From Rhynchopus sp. YZ270_cl-10 (lineage: Eukaryota > Euglenozoa > Diplonemea > Diplonemida > Diplonemidae), in contig OZ037833.1 in the NCBI GenBank assembly GCA_964035575.1, positions 372,001 to 436,000 of the forward strand: 64,000 bases of DNA, in the 5' to 3' direction. Below the pieces are notes generated by a model. It was not told where the DNA came from. It saw only the letters and a program-made list of their open reading frames with translations, and did not search any database. This document shows, piece after piece, positions 52,701-63,265 of this stretch (position 1 is the first letter of the stretch; each line of letters begins with the position of its first letter). The position numbers and the translations under genes were made by a program.

Positions 52701-53464
52701 ACAACAAACTTGGGCACTAAGTGACTTTTCCCTTTTTTTTATTTGTTTCAATACTCCAAGGAATTTGCTAAGGAAAAGTCGATATTGTGGGCCCCTGTAG
52801 TAGTGCATATGGTTTACCCCCAGATCGTCAAAACACCCGATTTTTGCGTTTTTTTGCTCTTTTTGGTGCCCAAAAACCCAACTCAGGGGTCGAAATTTTC
52901 CCGGAAAAATTTTTTTTTTTTTTGAGATTTTTTGACAAGGCGCTGGCCCATACAAAATGCACTGGTGGTACAGAAAACTGGGGAATTAACTCTAGATGCT
53001 CAAAACAGCCCAATTCTTGCTTTTTTTGACTTTTTGGTCCCAGAAGGGTGCCTAGGGTGTAGTGAGCAGGCCTCAAAAACACTTGTGAAAAATTTTTTTG
53101 ATGTTTTTTAAGGTTCAAAAATCGACTTGTCTTTTTGGTAAAAACCACGAAATTTCGGGTTCGCAAAACCGCGTTTTAGACCCCCACAGATGCTCAAAAG
53201 TGCCAAATTTTGCTTTTAATGGCCTCAAATCGTCGAAATTAGCCCAATTTTGGGGCGAAAAAAAAAATTCGAGAGTCCCTTTCCCTGGGAGGCAATAGCC
53301 ACCGGCAACGACACCACTACGAAATTTTACGAGATTTTACGAGATTTTACGAAATTTTACGATCGTAAATTTTCGTAGTACGATCGTAAATTTTCGTAGT
53401 ACGAGGAAAAAAAGGCTACGATCGTAAAATTTCGTACTACGATCGTCGGCAACCCGTGTTTTTT

Positions 53465-53823
53465 GAAATATAAAAAATTGATACGGTATTCACCACACGC
53501 GGCCGAGGGGGTGTACTGCCTAACACTGACTCAGATGTTGTGACATTGGGCCGAGTCACTTCATATAACCCACCTAAGCAACCTAGATAGGGGGAGCCTT
53601 TTATGTGTTTCAGTACATCATCCAAAAAAGGAGAGAAAAAAAAAACGTTTGTAAAGAAACCTCCCTTCAGTAGCAAAAGAACAATAATAAAGAAAATACA
53701 GTACTGTTTTGACATCCAAAACAAAAAGAACGCCAAATTGCCCCCCCAAAAAAAAAATTGGGTCTTTTGTTTGTGCGCTCAAAGCCGGAAAACAAAAAGA
53801 TGAAAAAAAAAAAAAAAATGTGT
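53465..53823. other. Spacer between two transposons
   Basis: A-rich runs and short frames only; no gene seen. Confidence 0.4.
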
Positions 53824-53898
53824 TACTGGGGGGGGGCGAATAAGAGATGTGGCATCTCTTATTAGGCGAACGGACGAGCCAGAAATAATAGTATATTT

Positions 53899-54042
53899 TT
53901 TCTGGAAATATAGTACTCATATTTCCTGAGGTACCCCCAATGCTGCTGAGGGATACGATTTCCCGAGCCGAAGGCGAGGGAAATCGTCGACCGAAGCAGC
54001 ATTGGGGGTACCGAAGGAAATATGGTGCTATATTTCCAGAAA
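53899..54042. repeat. Foldback within the 53826 element
   Basis: TTTTCTGGAAATATAGTACT... and TACCCCCAATGCTGCT face AGCAGCATTGGGGGTA...CTATATTTCCAGAAAA, an imperfect palindrome of about 144 bp. Confidence 0.75.
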
Positions 54043-54899
54043 ATTCATATTTTCATTTTCGGTAATATTGTCCCGACGCACAAATCCGCTCGTATTCTGT
54101 GTGTCAAAAAACCGCTGTTATGGTTCAGTTGTATCTTGTGTGTCAAAATGTGTATGTTGGTGTGCTGGAAGGAGAGGGGTTCAGATTCATTTATATGATG
54201 ATATTTACCGACGTGGGGGATGGGGGTAGCTGGAACACTTTGTCATTTTGGGACTTTGATCGTTATGTGGATGTAGGGTGTTTTTCAGGGGTATGTTAAC
54301 CACGTGTGTGTCTTAGGGACCAAATTTTTCAGTAACGTGAACCAATCGGGTCGCAATGGTTCCTGGGGGCCCGGAGGGCCCCCATGCAGGAAAAATTTTC
54401 ACCAAGCCTGGGCAATGCTGGGCCCATATGGGGTTCCTATACATGTGTTTTCACGTGTTTTTGAGCACTTTTCAGGATTTTCGAAAAATTTTGCAACACC
54501 AAAATCGAAAATTTCGGTCGATTTTTCACTCTGCGACATGGTCAAAAAAAATTTTTTTTTGGCCGAAAAAATTATAATATTTCTATTTCGGATTTTACCC
54601 ACGATTTGTGTACATTCTAATATTTCTGTGCCAAATATTATAATATTACCCGGTACATGCAAAATTGGCTGTAAAGTAGCCGAAAATATAGAACCCGTAT
54701 TTCCAACGTCGCTGTAGGATTTGTGCAGAGGGACAATATTTCCGAAAATAAAAAAAAATTTTTGGGGGAAAAAAAGCAAAAAGACATTTTCGCCGGAGGC
54801 AAAAAAAATATTTTGACCACTTTTTTGCCAGACCGGGTAGACAGGGTAAAATTTCAAAATGTTTCAAGATAAAACCGTGTTGGATGCAAAAAAATTCGG

Positions 54900-55599
54900 C
54901 ACCATTCTATCAATATTTTGCCAATTTTTCCATCATTCTATCAAAGTTTTTTTTTTCACTTTTTCGAAGAAATTTTTGCCGCTGGAAAAAAAAATTTGGG
55001 TGGTTTTTTGAGGAAAAATGGGGTCATTTTTTTTGCATTTTTCGAAAAATTTATAGTTCTAGGGTCACAAATTACACACTGTTTGCTAAACATGCAAAGA
55101 CAAGTGGTCACTGGTGCCGAGTTTAACAGCTTGGATGACCTAAAGGAGACGGTAACGTGGCAGTCCTTCATCCTCCACATTTTTCCTTCCGCGTCTCGAA
55201 CCGCACAGGCACCCGAATGACCCTTGTGTGCCGGTTCCTTATGTGCATGGAGGGTGTGTGCGGTGCAAGACGGTGATGGTTGTCGCATCACCCAGCACGA
55301 GCGCACCTGCACCTCTGACGATCACCCTGTTGCCAACACAGGAATCGTCGGCGCCGTCGCCTCCCGGACCTGCGATAACGTGAGAAGTGTATCAAACTAT
55401 GGTGCACATAGTGTGATTGCTGACATGCGTGACCTTCGCCGCAATAAGTCACCTACGAATTTTCCCTCCCACAACCTATAAAAACGGGCAAAAAATCCTA
55501 CCCAAAAATTTTTTCCAGTGGAAATATTTCCTCGAAAAAGTGAAAAAAAAAACTTTGATAGAATGATGGAAAAATTGGCAAAATATTGATAGAATGGTG
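54900..55599. mobile_element. Nested inverted-repeat element with coding remnant
   Basis: CACCATTCTATCAATATTTT at 54900 is inverted at 55599, and pairing extends over about 100 bases (TTTTTCCATCATTCTATCAA, CACTTTTTCGA). No clear target duplication. The interior 55090-55480 is GC-richer and reads protein-like in pieces on the plus strand (VTGAEFNSLDDLKETVTWQS, then a Cys-containing stretch CRITQHERTCTSDDHPVANT). It is probably a decayed transposon gene; family unknown. Confidence 0.55.
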
Positions 55600-55722
55600 G
55601 AAAAATTAACTTTTGTGAGCCGAATGAAGGAAAAATTATAGTGACTTTGATAGAATGATGGAAAAATTTTATTTTGTGAGCCGAATGATGGAAAAATTAC
55701 TTTTTGTGAGCCGAATAAAGGT
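55600..55722 (+). repeat. Short tandem-like repeats (GAATGATGGAAAAATT / TTTTGTGAGCCGAAT)
   Basis: Two words alternate three times, continuing the terminal motif of the 54900-55599 element. Confidence 0.65.
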
Positions 55723-56346
55723 TTTCCCAGGGCGTTCGCTATCGCCATCGTTTTTTCCTGATCGTGGCGAAATGCCAAAAACCCCGAAATTTTCGTTTTT
55801 TTACTAGTGCTTAAAATAGGTCAAAAAAAATTTTCCCGCCGGAGAGAAGTTAGTTCGTGGGGTGAATCCCTGGTACTGAATGGTCAAAAAAAATTTGCTA
55901 TTTGCGCGTGATCCCTTCCCCAGCACAAGTGATATTACAGCTGAACTTTCCTGATACTAAAACCAGCAAAACGATGGAGAATTTCATCAATCCCCCCTCA
56001 CTGAGGGTCTCTTTGTGTTGTTTAATCAAACAGATGTACAAGAGAGGCATCTGTCATATGAGACTTCATCCTTATTTTGATTATTTTCAACTCTCTGCCG
56101 TTGAAAGTAGAGTTGACACGAGCAGTGACACCTTCTATAACAGGGGGTACGGTACACCTTCAGCAGACTGCAGGATTGAGGAGCGAGCGGGAGTGCTGGG
56201 GAAACTTCCTCTCACGGCAGGCGGGTTTGCGGATGATTTTGAGTACAGTGGACATGCACCCCTCTGCGACCCCCCCTCCGGGGGGGTCTACAGGGTGGTG
56301 GGGAGAAATCTCTCTCTCTCTCTTTTTTTTTTTTTTCCCCCTTTTT

Positions 56347-56377
<31 letters not shown>

Positions 56378-56378
56378 T
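56347..56378. repeat. (TTTA)n microsatellite
   Basis: Eight perfect copies of a 4-base unit after a T-run. Confidence 0.95.
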
Positions 56379-56594
56379 ACAGGGTTTCGCCCCGGTGGGG
56401 CGAAGCCCTGGGGCGAAATAAAATGTCATTTTTTCAGGAAAAGATTTTTTTAACGAAAAAAAATATTTTTCGCCCCGGGGCGAACGCCCTGGGTTTTCCC
56501 AAAAAAAAAATACCCCCAAAATCTCAACCTGATCTCTTATTCGGCCCTGATCTCTTATTCACCCCTGATCTCTTATTCGCCCCCCCCCCCAGTA

Positions 56595-57146
56595 AACTGA
56601 AGTAGTTGTCGTGGTTAATTGAGTACTCAAAGAAAACAAGCAAAGCTTCGTTTTTTTTTTTCAATCCGTTTTGTTTTGCCTGCAGCGCTGCCTCCAATAT
56701 TTTTTTTAGAATTGACAATAAGTTGTGTTATCAAAAAAAAAAATGCATCAAACTCGCCAAAATTTCTTGGAGTTGTACTGTATAAAAAAAATGCGCTGAG
56801 GGGAAGTGACCACACGGTGGGTTGCACAAAAAAAGAAAAATGGCAGTTGCTGATACAGTCACCTCCGACTGACCCACGTACGATGCCAGCCATCCGAGGG
56901 ATGAAAGCACAACAAAAAAAAAACAGTTTTTTGAATGTTGAAAAATTGGGAGGAACCATATTATCGTTAGTCATAAAGAGTTGTGATGGGGGAGGGTAAT
57001 GGGTGGGGAAAAATTTTTTTTTTCCTTCTTTTTTGTGGCAGAGAAGAGGGGACCAGTGAGAAGAACTAATCCCCTCCCCCCTCAGTTCGGCTTCCAACTG
57101 TTGGAGGCGGGACACAAAAAAAAGAGAAATTTTGGTAAAGATGGGT
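56595..57146. other. Gene-free spacer right of the 53826 element
   Basis: Low-complexity frames only; no gene seen. Confidence 0.4.
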
Positions 57147-57253
57147 GCCGGATTCGTACAAAAAAATTATCGTAAAAAAAAAAGGTCGAACTTCCAGAAA
57201 AATCCTGAAAAGGTCGAACATTTTTTACGATATTTTTTTGGTACGAATACGGG
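57147..57253. mobile_element. Small foldback element, copy 2
   Basis: GGATTCGTACAAAAAAATTA and ATCGTAAAAAA face TTTTTTACGATATTTTTTTG and GTACGAATACGGG. The interior GTCGAACTTCCAGAAAAATC matches the foldback at 49181. Confidence 0.65.
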
Positions 57254-57481
57254 ATGAGGGGTGTATGCTTGGTCACCTAAAAGAAAAGGGTGTTGGCTTC
57301 ATGTTGGAAGTTGGCACGATGCCATGCAACACAAAAAAGCGGGTGGGCTTCTTATTGTGCAGATTGACGGCTGACAAAAAATGGGAAAAAAGGGTTGAAA
57401 TATGAATAGGCCAGGCATATCCATCTAAGAAAAGGGGGAGATTGTTTTGTTTTGTTTTGTTTTGTTTTTTGTTTTTTTTTT

Positions 57482-57529
57482 GAAAACTTGGTTGTATTAG
57501 TGTAGACACCCGAGGATGAACTCCACTAT
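57482..57529 (+). repeat. Dispersed hairpin cassette, family A
   Basis: GAAAACTTGGTTGTATTAGT, GTAGACACCCGAGGATGAAC, TCCACTA. Confidence 0.75.
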
Positions 57530-57688
57530 GTTACACTATATTTTTTTTTTTGAATGAATGCAGTGTGAAGCACAGCAAAAATAAAAAGTATAAAATCGGG
57601 GGGTGTTTTAGGAAGTTGTTTTTTTTTTTTTTTTTTGATATGTTTGCTTTGTGCTCTTGTTTTGATTTTGGTTTGTTTTGTTTTTTTG

Positions 57689-57744
57689 AAAAATTGTTGG
57701 AGTAGTGTAGTTGCCTCGGTTGTGTTGCCACAGTTGTGCAATCT
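57689..57744 (+). repeat. Dispersed hairpin cassette, family C
   Basis: AAATTGTTGGAGTAGTGTAG, TTGCCTCGGTTGTGTTGCCA, CAGTTGTGCAATC; the distal CTCC arm is lost. Confidence 0.7.
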
Positions 57745-57974
57745 GTTTTTTTTTTTTTTGCAGGATGTTTGCTGGGTGAAGGGAGGGGGGAAACAAATTG
57801 CTGTGAAGGTGGGAAATATGCATGATCACTTTTGCATGAGGGGTTTCTTCTTCTTTTTTTTTTGGGGATTTTTTTTTTGTTTTTTTTTGCAAACAAAGCT
57901 CTTTGTCATTGGCAAATTTAAAAAAAAAGTGCAAAACGCCTCACCGTTCAAAAAAAAAAAAAAAGCGGCGGGCG

Positions 57975-58658
57975 CAGGGGTCCTAACGCTGTTCTCAAAA
58001 ATAATAAAAATGGTAACTTCAAGGTCACTTTTCGTTTTTTGAGGGGGGAAAAAAAAAATTTTCCCCCTCAGAGGCGGTATGGTAACAACAAAAAAAGTGT
58101 CGTTGCAAAGGTGCAAATCCTCGGACATACACACTGGGAAGCCGTTGGTTATCGCCGTATCACCAACCTGCGGAAAGCCTGGTCTCCCCCAGGCCTCCCC
58201 TCCTCTGCAGCCTTGATAGCTTGGTAGCCACTGGTGATCCACAAGCCGTAGTGGGTGTCAGCCTTCGTATCAGTAACCTCAGTGCATTTATAAAATAAAC
58301 GGCGGTCACAGCACCCAAAGGTTCCTGGCGAAGCCACGGTACGCAACATTTCAAAAATTGCGCGAAAATTATACATTGTGGCAAGCCCTGCAGACCACTG
58401 ATCTTGGCAAAAAAAGAAAAAAAATTCCCGGACCCGAATCATGCTCAAATAAGATTCGCAAAGAACAAGATCCAACGTGTTCCCGTGTATGTTAAGCATC
58501 CGAGGTCACTTCGTGACACCGGATTTCAAAAAATAAAAAAGGGGAAGGTCACTTTTTAGGGCACTTTTCGAAGGTCACTTCGAAGTGACCTTCGGATTTC
58601 AAAAAAATAAAAAAGGTCACTTCAGAAGTGGTAAAAGTTACCACTCTTAGGACCCCTG
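57975..58658. mobile_element. hAT-type non-autonomous element with 8-bp TSD
   Basis: CAGGGGTCCTAA at 57975 and its reverse complement ending at 58658 are flanked by GGCGGGCG on both sides (57967-57974 and 58659-58666). CAGGG termini and an exact 8-bp target duplication are the hAT hallmark. Subterminal AAGGTCACTTT words recur at both ends (58019 and 58545-58620). The interior carries copy 3 of the dispersed module (58245-58378) and no open frame of note. Confidence 0.88.
58245..58378 (+). repeat. Dispersed transposon-borne module, copy 3 (partial)
   Basis: TCAGTAACCTCAGTGCATTT, CGGCGGTCACAGCACCCAAA and GCGAAGCCACGGTACGCAAC follow the order of 9700-9800 and 15515-15590. Confidence 0.75.
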
Positions 58659-58666
58659 GGCGGGCG

Positions 58667-61090
58667 TGACATTCTTGTCATATCCTCTATTTCCTATTTT
58701 TTGCTCATCATACGTTGCTCGCGACTCTGCGCAATTTTTCTTTTCTTTTCTTTTTTTTTTTTTGGCTGTTTTCTTATTTTATTCACCTTTTTTTGGGGAT
58801 TTTTTTTCTTTGGAACAAAAAAAAAGGGAGTGAGATGAACCTAAGCTGTGTATACTTAGCCACCTTTTAAAAAAAAATAAAAACCAATAACTGTGCGCAA
58901 AGCCTCACGCACCTTCACGTGGACGCAGGCACAATAAAGTTAAATGAGTTTGCTCTATGCTATTTGATGACACTCCTGATCATCAGTGTAGCGGCCATGC
59001 AATATATTCCCCACTTTTTTTTTAATCCAATACACCTGTTCTCATCACCTCCACCGTAAAATTTTTTTTTTCCCTTTTGTATGAAGTAAAGCGGGTAAGA
59101 GCAGTGGTAGTTTTCAATTCTGCTGAAGCCACCCAGATACACACACCTCTCCCCTCTACGCAGGGTGATCCGGAGGGGTCCCATATTGACATGTCCTTGA
59201 CAGTTGTTCGGTAACACCATTACAGAATGAATAACAAAAAGAAAGAGGAAAAAAAAAGCTGGACTGCAAAGAAAACGAACGAAAAGATGATAATGATAAT
59301 ATCATAGCAAAAGCAGACTCCGTGGATTGAATTGGGTTAAAGAAGGAAAATGCCTTGGAAAACAGAAAAAAAAATAGGTACCACACACACACGAAATAAA
59401 TAACTTGACTTTATGGTTGTACTTTGTGATTTCACCATTATATTACGATAACACAATATAAACACCAGAAGTCAAAAGCCATTTATTTTTCGTCGAGCAA
59501 TTCAGACAGTCTTCACTGCCTGAGGTACCACTCTTTATTTAAGGCAAAGTACTCCCAACAGGACTGCAAACACTGAGGAAGGAAAGCGGACTAACGAAAA
59601 GGGGGGGATGCTCACCCTCCCTTTTTTTTTGTGATTCACGTTGCATCACAATGATTAATATGGAAGGTGTAAGTGCAAAAAAACACACTCCCATCGGAAA
59701 TTTTGAAAAAAAAAAATTTGAAAGACAAATCTGCTGCGTCTAGACACATATAAAAAAAAAGAGGGCATCCCCAGTGATCACCTTCCTTCCCCATTGACAG
59801 TCTCCCCCCGGCTGAGTCCCCCCTCATCTCCCCATTTTGATTCTCGCAGAAGAGGTGGTTTGCTTCCAACACACCCTTCCGCAAGCAACAAATTTGACGA
59901 GAGAAAAAAAATACTCATTTCATATACTATCTATTCTACTGAATAAAAGGTATAATAGGGTGCACTGTACCCAAAACTTTTTAGATCGATTGTTTGTTTC
60001 TGTTGAAAATACAAAAAAAAAACCCCCCCCTCTCGTGTACAGTGTACCGTTTAGTACATGCAACACCAGTCCACCGGATGGACCCCCAACCATGCGTGCA
60101 AACGCCCTTCACCGTGCAATCGACGACGCGGATCACTGCATAACGAAAAATAAAGGGAGTAATCGGAGCTAAACACAATTTTTCTTTTTCTAAAAAAAGA
60201 GAGAAAAACAAGGCTACAAAGATGCACTAGAACCTCTCATTAGTCTCCTGAAAGAAACAGACCCTTATTGCGGTTTATTACGAAACAAAACCAGAAAATG
60301 AAGAAAAAATGGTTCAGAAACAGAACAAAAAGCCAGAAAGGTTTGTCCACAATTGCCTTAGTTGGGTTAACTCAGCGATTGTCACGACACATTTTCTTTT
60401 TCTCCCCCTAACCATTCACTGGTGTATTAGATAAGGACTTTTTTTTTGCCTTCTTTTCATTAAAGTAACGATTTCTCCCCTCTATCAACTCCTAATTCTA
60501 AAGGTTCATTTTCTGCGTTTTGGTTCTAGATGTGTGTGTTTCCCATGTTGTGTGAAGTGTTCAGGAGCATGGATGTGGTCACCCTCTGTTAGGATGTCAG
60601 ATTGTTGTGTCATTTGAGAAATAGGGGAAAATGCGGTGGAGAAAGTTACCTTGGGAAAAAAAAGAAGAAAAACATACAATTAGATGGAGAGAAAAAAAAA
60701 CCTTTCACAAGATGGAAAATACCTCTTCTTCAAACCTAAACCTAAAAAAGAAGATATCGTTTGTCAGATGAAAGCTAAGCACAGCAGAAATTTGCAGTCC
60801 TCTACCAGAGTTTCCCTGAAGCTTCGACATAGCCAAGGCATTATATTGACATCACAAATAAGAAAAAAAAAAATGGGGAGAGAAGAAAATTGGGTGTACC
60901 TCTCGGTCACACCACAAAAAAAAAGAAAAAAATTAAAGTTGAAAAATGCAGACAAACTGACTGGCCCTTTTGAATTAGACCTAATTTTTTGAAAAGAAAG
61001 TGGAGCTCTTCTTTGGCAGACAATTGTAGCCCATTTTCAGAATGGGTAAAGAAAAAAAAATGTTTTGTTTTGTGTGTCATTTTTTTTGTT
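58667..61090. other. Gene-free region with scattered cassettes
   Basis: A diverged family B cassette at 58831-58869 (GATGAACCTAAGCTGTGTAT then ACTTAGCCACC), family K at 58889-58935, a weak family L at 59166-59222, a B-like cassette near 59715, family M at 59931-59972 and family J at 60030-60100 (TACAGTGTACCGTTTAGTAC). No convincing gene on either strand. Confidence 0.55.
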
Positions 61091-61091
61091 T

Positions 61092-61308
61092 GAAAACTTG
61101 GTTTGTATAGTGTAACACCCCAACCACGCAGCAAACAAAACAAAACAACAACAAAAATATGGCAAAAGAAATAGGGATGGGGAGGGTGCAAAGCCCTTTT
61201 GTCTTTGCAAATTTAGGTATCCCTTGTCATAAATAAAAAAGTAAGAAGTTTTATGATTTTGAAAACTTGGTTGTATTAGTGTAGCCACCCTAGAGTGTGC
61301 TCCACTAT
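61092..61308 (+). repeat. Two family A cassettes
   Basis: A partial copy at 61092-61122 (GAAAACTTGGTTTGTATAGT) and a complete one at 61261-61308, the latter almost identical to 28782-28829. Confidence 0.7.
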
Positions 61309-61542
61309 ACGATTTTTTTTTTTGTGGGGGGGGCGGTTAAAAAAAACAGGGTGAGTTGTGAACGAAGATAGACTTAGGAAGCTGAGAAGAAGGAACTAAT
61401 GGGGGAAGAGAAAAAAGTGGATGTGGGGGATAATGAGGGTTGGAAAAGAAGTTGGAAAAAAATAAAATAAAAGAGGTACGATTTTTTGTCTTAAAGGTGG
61501 GGGTCTTCCGGCTATTTGTGGATTTTTATATATTTGCTCCCA

Positions 61543-62977
61543 ACACGGCTTCGCAAATATATTCAATATATTTTAAATATTGATGAATATTGAAATATGA
61601 TTATTATTAAAAATATTGAATCAATATTTTGGAAAAAAATAATCAATATTTTAATAAATATTGACAAATATTGCAATATATTGAAAATATTGATAAATAT
61701 TGAAATATTGGTAAATATTGGTAAATTTTATGTGCAATTTTACTGTGGTGGTTTCCGTTTTTTGTTTTTGTTAGACGTGTAGGATTGTGACCTGACAAAC
61801 TGCTGAGACGTCCCCTTATTGTTCATCCAGCACCACGCGTGTCTCATTTTATGCACCAGGCCACGTTCTACTGTGACCCCGACGGCGTGATTCGTCGGGC
61901 GGGTTGGCCATCGGGAGGGCAGCGAGATGTCAAGGAGAAAACTTCGCGCTGCAATTGAAGAGGAAACTAAGAGAGGAGATTCAAGCTAGGGGAAAAAATG
62001 TTACTTCGGGGAGGGGACCGAAGGGGTCTTTATGTGTCGCTCTTGACAAAACAATTCTGATACACAACACTACAAAGTGTGTCGAGGGGAGGGAAAACAG
62101 GTGACCCTAGATTTAAGGGGCAGGACGGGGTGGGTGAGCCAGATGACACACCGCGAACAGTGGGGGTAGAACAACAGTCCAGTCTGATGGCTGCTTGCAC
62201 CACTTCTTCTTGACGGAGCGCCTCCTGCAACTCTTCTAGGGGGCGAGAACCAAAAATTCTGCACAACGACTTCAGCGACTCGCAAGGTTTATCTGTCCCG
62301 CTTAGCTCGCTCGCCAAGAAGCCGACAAGAGTTCTGAGGCGAGGTGTCACGTGGCTGTAGATGTCGGCCCCTGAGGAGGCCCGGGTATCACCAGGAGTGG
62401 GGCATCGTTTCGCGGCTGGGGGTTGTGGACTATCCCTTTTCCCGGCCACGATGTGTTCCAACTTAGATTCGAGTTCATCCAAGTCTGTGGCGGTCACCTT
62501 GTGGAAAGTGGACTCCACGCGTTCCAAAAACCCCTTGAGCCGGTACATCTCTTCTTCGTCGGAGGAGGCTGCTTCGTTCGCTTTCCTCACTTCCACCAGG
62601 ATCGCCCCCAGCGTCGAGCCGTTCTGCGCCTTGCCGATTTTGGCCTGGAACGCCACCCACCGACCCGCACGGGACGCGTTCATCTTGCCGGAGAAGATGT
62701 TGCCGATTAGATCGACAATCTGGTACGCCACAGTGTTCCACGTACATTTTTCAACGTACATTTTTCAATATTTTCAAAATATTGAAAATATTGATCAATA
62801 TTTTCAATATATTGATCAATATTTTACTATTTTCCCACTGAAAAATACCATACAAAATAAATCAATATTTATCAATATTTTTAATATTTTTGTTTTTTTT
62901 ACACGTACTTTTTGAAAATATTAAAATATTGAACTTTTTTCAAAAAACTATTATTAAATATATTTGCGAAGCCGTGT
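61543..62977. mobile_element. Transposon with ACACGGCTTCGCAAATATAT ends, AATATT arrays and a cargo ORF
   Basis: ACACGGCTTCGCAAATATAT at 61543 and its reverse complement ending at 62977 are flanked by CCCA on both sides (61539-61542 and 62978-62981). Inside each end is an AT-only array of AATATTGA/TCAATATT words (61560-61735 and 62765-62960). The GC-rich middle is compositionally different and contains an open frame (62761-62030). No known transposase signature was recognised, so autonomy is unknown. Confidence 0.8.
62030..62761 (-). CDS. Transposon-borne protein of unknown function
   Basis: 243 codons from the ATG at 62761 (MYVEKCTWNTVAYQIVDLIG). The product is hydrophilic, with helical segments (LVEVRKANEAASSDEEEMYR; TDLDELESKLEHIVAGKRDS), a basic Pro-rich hinge (PPAAKRCPTPGD) and a second helical part (LRTLVGFLASELSG, LEELQEALRQEEVVQAA). 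There is no DDE pattern, zinc finger, membrane segment or signal peptide that I can see. The reading frame is intact and clearly richer in GC than the AATATT arrays around it. It may be an accessory DNA-binding protein, a captured host gene or a divergent transposase; the last is the least supported. Confidence 0.55.
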   Translation of the reverse strand: MYVEKCTWNTVAYQIVDLIGNIFSGKMNASRAGRWVAFQAKIGKAQNGSTLGAILVEVRKANEAASSDEEEMYRLKGFLERVESTFHKVTATDLDELESKLEHIVAGKRDSPQPPAAKRCPTPGDTRASSGADIYSHVTPRLRTLVGFLASELSGTDKPCESLKSLCRIFGSRPLEELQEALRQEEVVQAAIRLDCCSTPTVRGVSSGSPTPSCPLNLGSPVFPPLDTLCSVVYQNCFVKSDT

Positions 62978-62981
62978 CCCA

Positions 62982-63265
62982 AGGAATTTTTTTTTTGATT
63001 GGGTTTCACCCAGGGTCACGTGGATCATGTGGACCACGTGGGATTTTTAAAGAATAGCCTTTTCCCAGCTATTTACTTTGTACTGTACGATTTGCGGATT
63101 TCCAACTATTCACCCTTTTCATCCACAAATAGCCGGTGTGCCCCTCCTTAATAGGTATTGCTATGTTACGCGAAAGATGTGGGGGAAAAACATCAGAAAA
63201 GAAATTGTGCATCGTGGTGCAACACACATCTAAATAAAAATGTGTTCATTTCTTTTTTTTCTTTT
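62982..63265. other. Right remainder of the outer element and spacer
   Basis: Contains GGGTCACGTGGATCATGTGG then ACCACGTGGG, a CACGTG-rich patch near 63015-63043, and the outer inverted repeat at 63121. No gene. Confidence 0.45.

Larger units (their letters stand above)
50280..53458. mobile_element. DNA transposon with CACGGGTTGCC ends and TTTTACGATCG arrays
   Basis: Inverted ends begin CACGGGTTGCCGACGATCGT at 50280 and finish as its reverse complement at 53458. They are bounded by exactly six T on each side (50274-50279 and 53459-53464), consistent with a 6-bp TSD. Each end carries an array of ACGATCGTAAAATTTTACGA-type palindromes (50290-50460 and 53318-53445). The interior has no intact transposase frame. 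It contains a nested TTA/GGG element (51566-52503) and a small foldback (52627-52700). Confidence 0.8.
53826..56592. mobile_element. DNA transposon with CTG(G)n CGAATAAGAGAT ends and TA target
   Basis: CTGGGGGGGGGCGAATAAGA at 53826 matches the inverse of ATCTCTTATTCG-C-run-AG ending at 56592. The C-runs differ in length (9 versus 11). TA lies directly outside each end (53824-53825 and 56593-56594). Near the right end the word CTGATCTCTTATTC is repeated three times; near the left it forms a small hairpin. The interior holds two foldbacks and decayed coding sequence, and no whole transposase. Confidence 0.7.
61508..63136. mobile_element. Outer inverted-repeat element interrupted by the 61543 transposon
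   Basis: CCGGCTATTTGTGGAT at 61508-61523 is perfectly inverted at 63121-63136. Removing the inner element leaves about 190 bp. I could not fix a target duplication, so the exact ends may lie a few bases further out. Confidence 0.55.

Noticed and set aside
55729-56495. Another CAGGG-type element (CCCAGGGCGTTCGC ends, TTTT flanks)
   Set aside because: The ends match, but the flanks are simple T-runs and the GC-rich hairpin at 56380 confuses the right boundary; too weak to list as a feature.
57500-57750. tRNA-like reading of family C (TAGTTGCCTCGG as an A box)
   Set aside because: No B box of the GGTTCGANNCC type and no cloverleaf could be drawn. I found no convincing tRNA gene in the window.
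62361-62915. A 184-codon plus-strand frame in the 61543 transposon
   Set aside because: It continues into the AATATT array with Ile/Asn/Tyr/Phe-rich sequence. The minus-strand frame ends at the edge of the array and has a more balanced composition.
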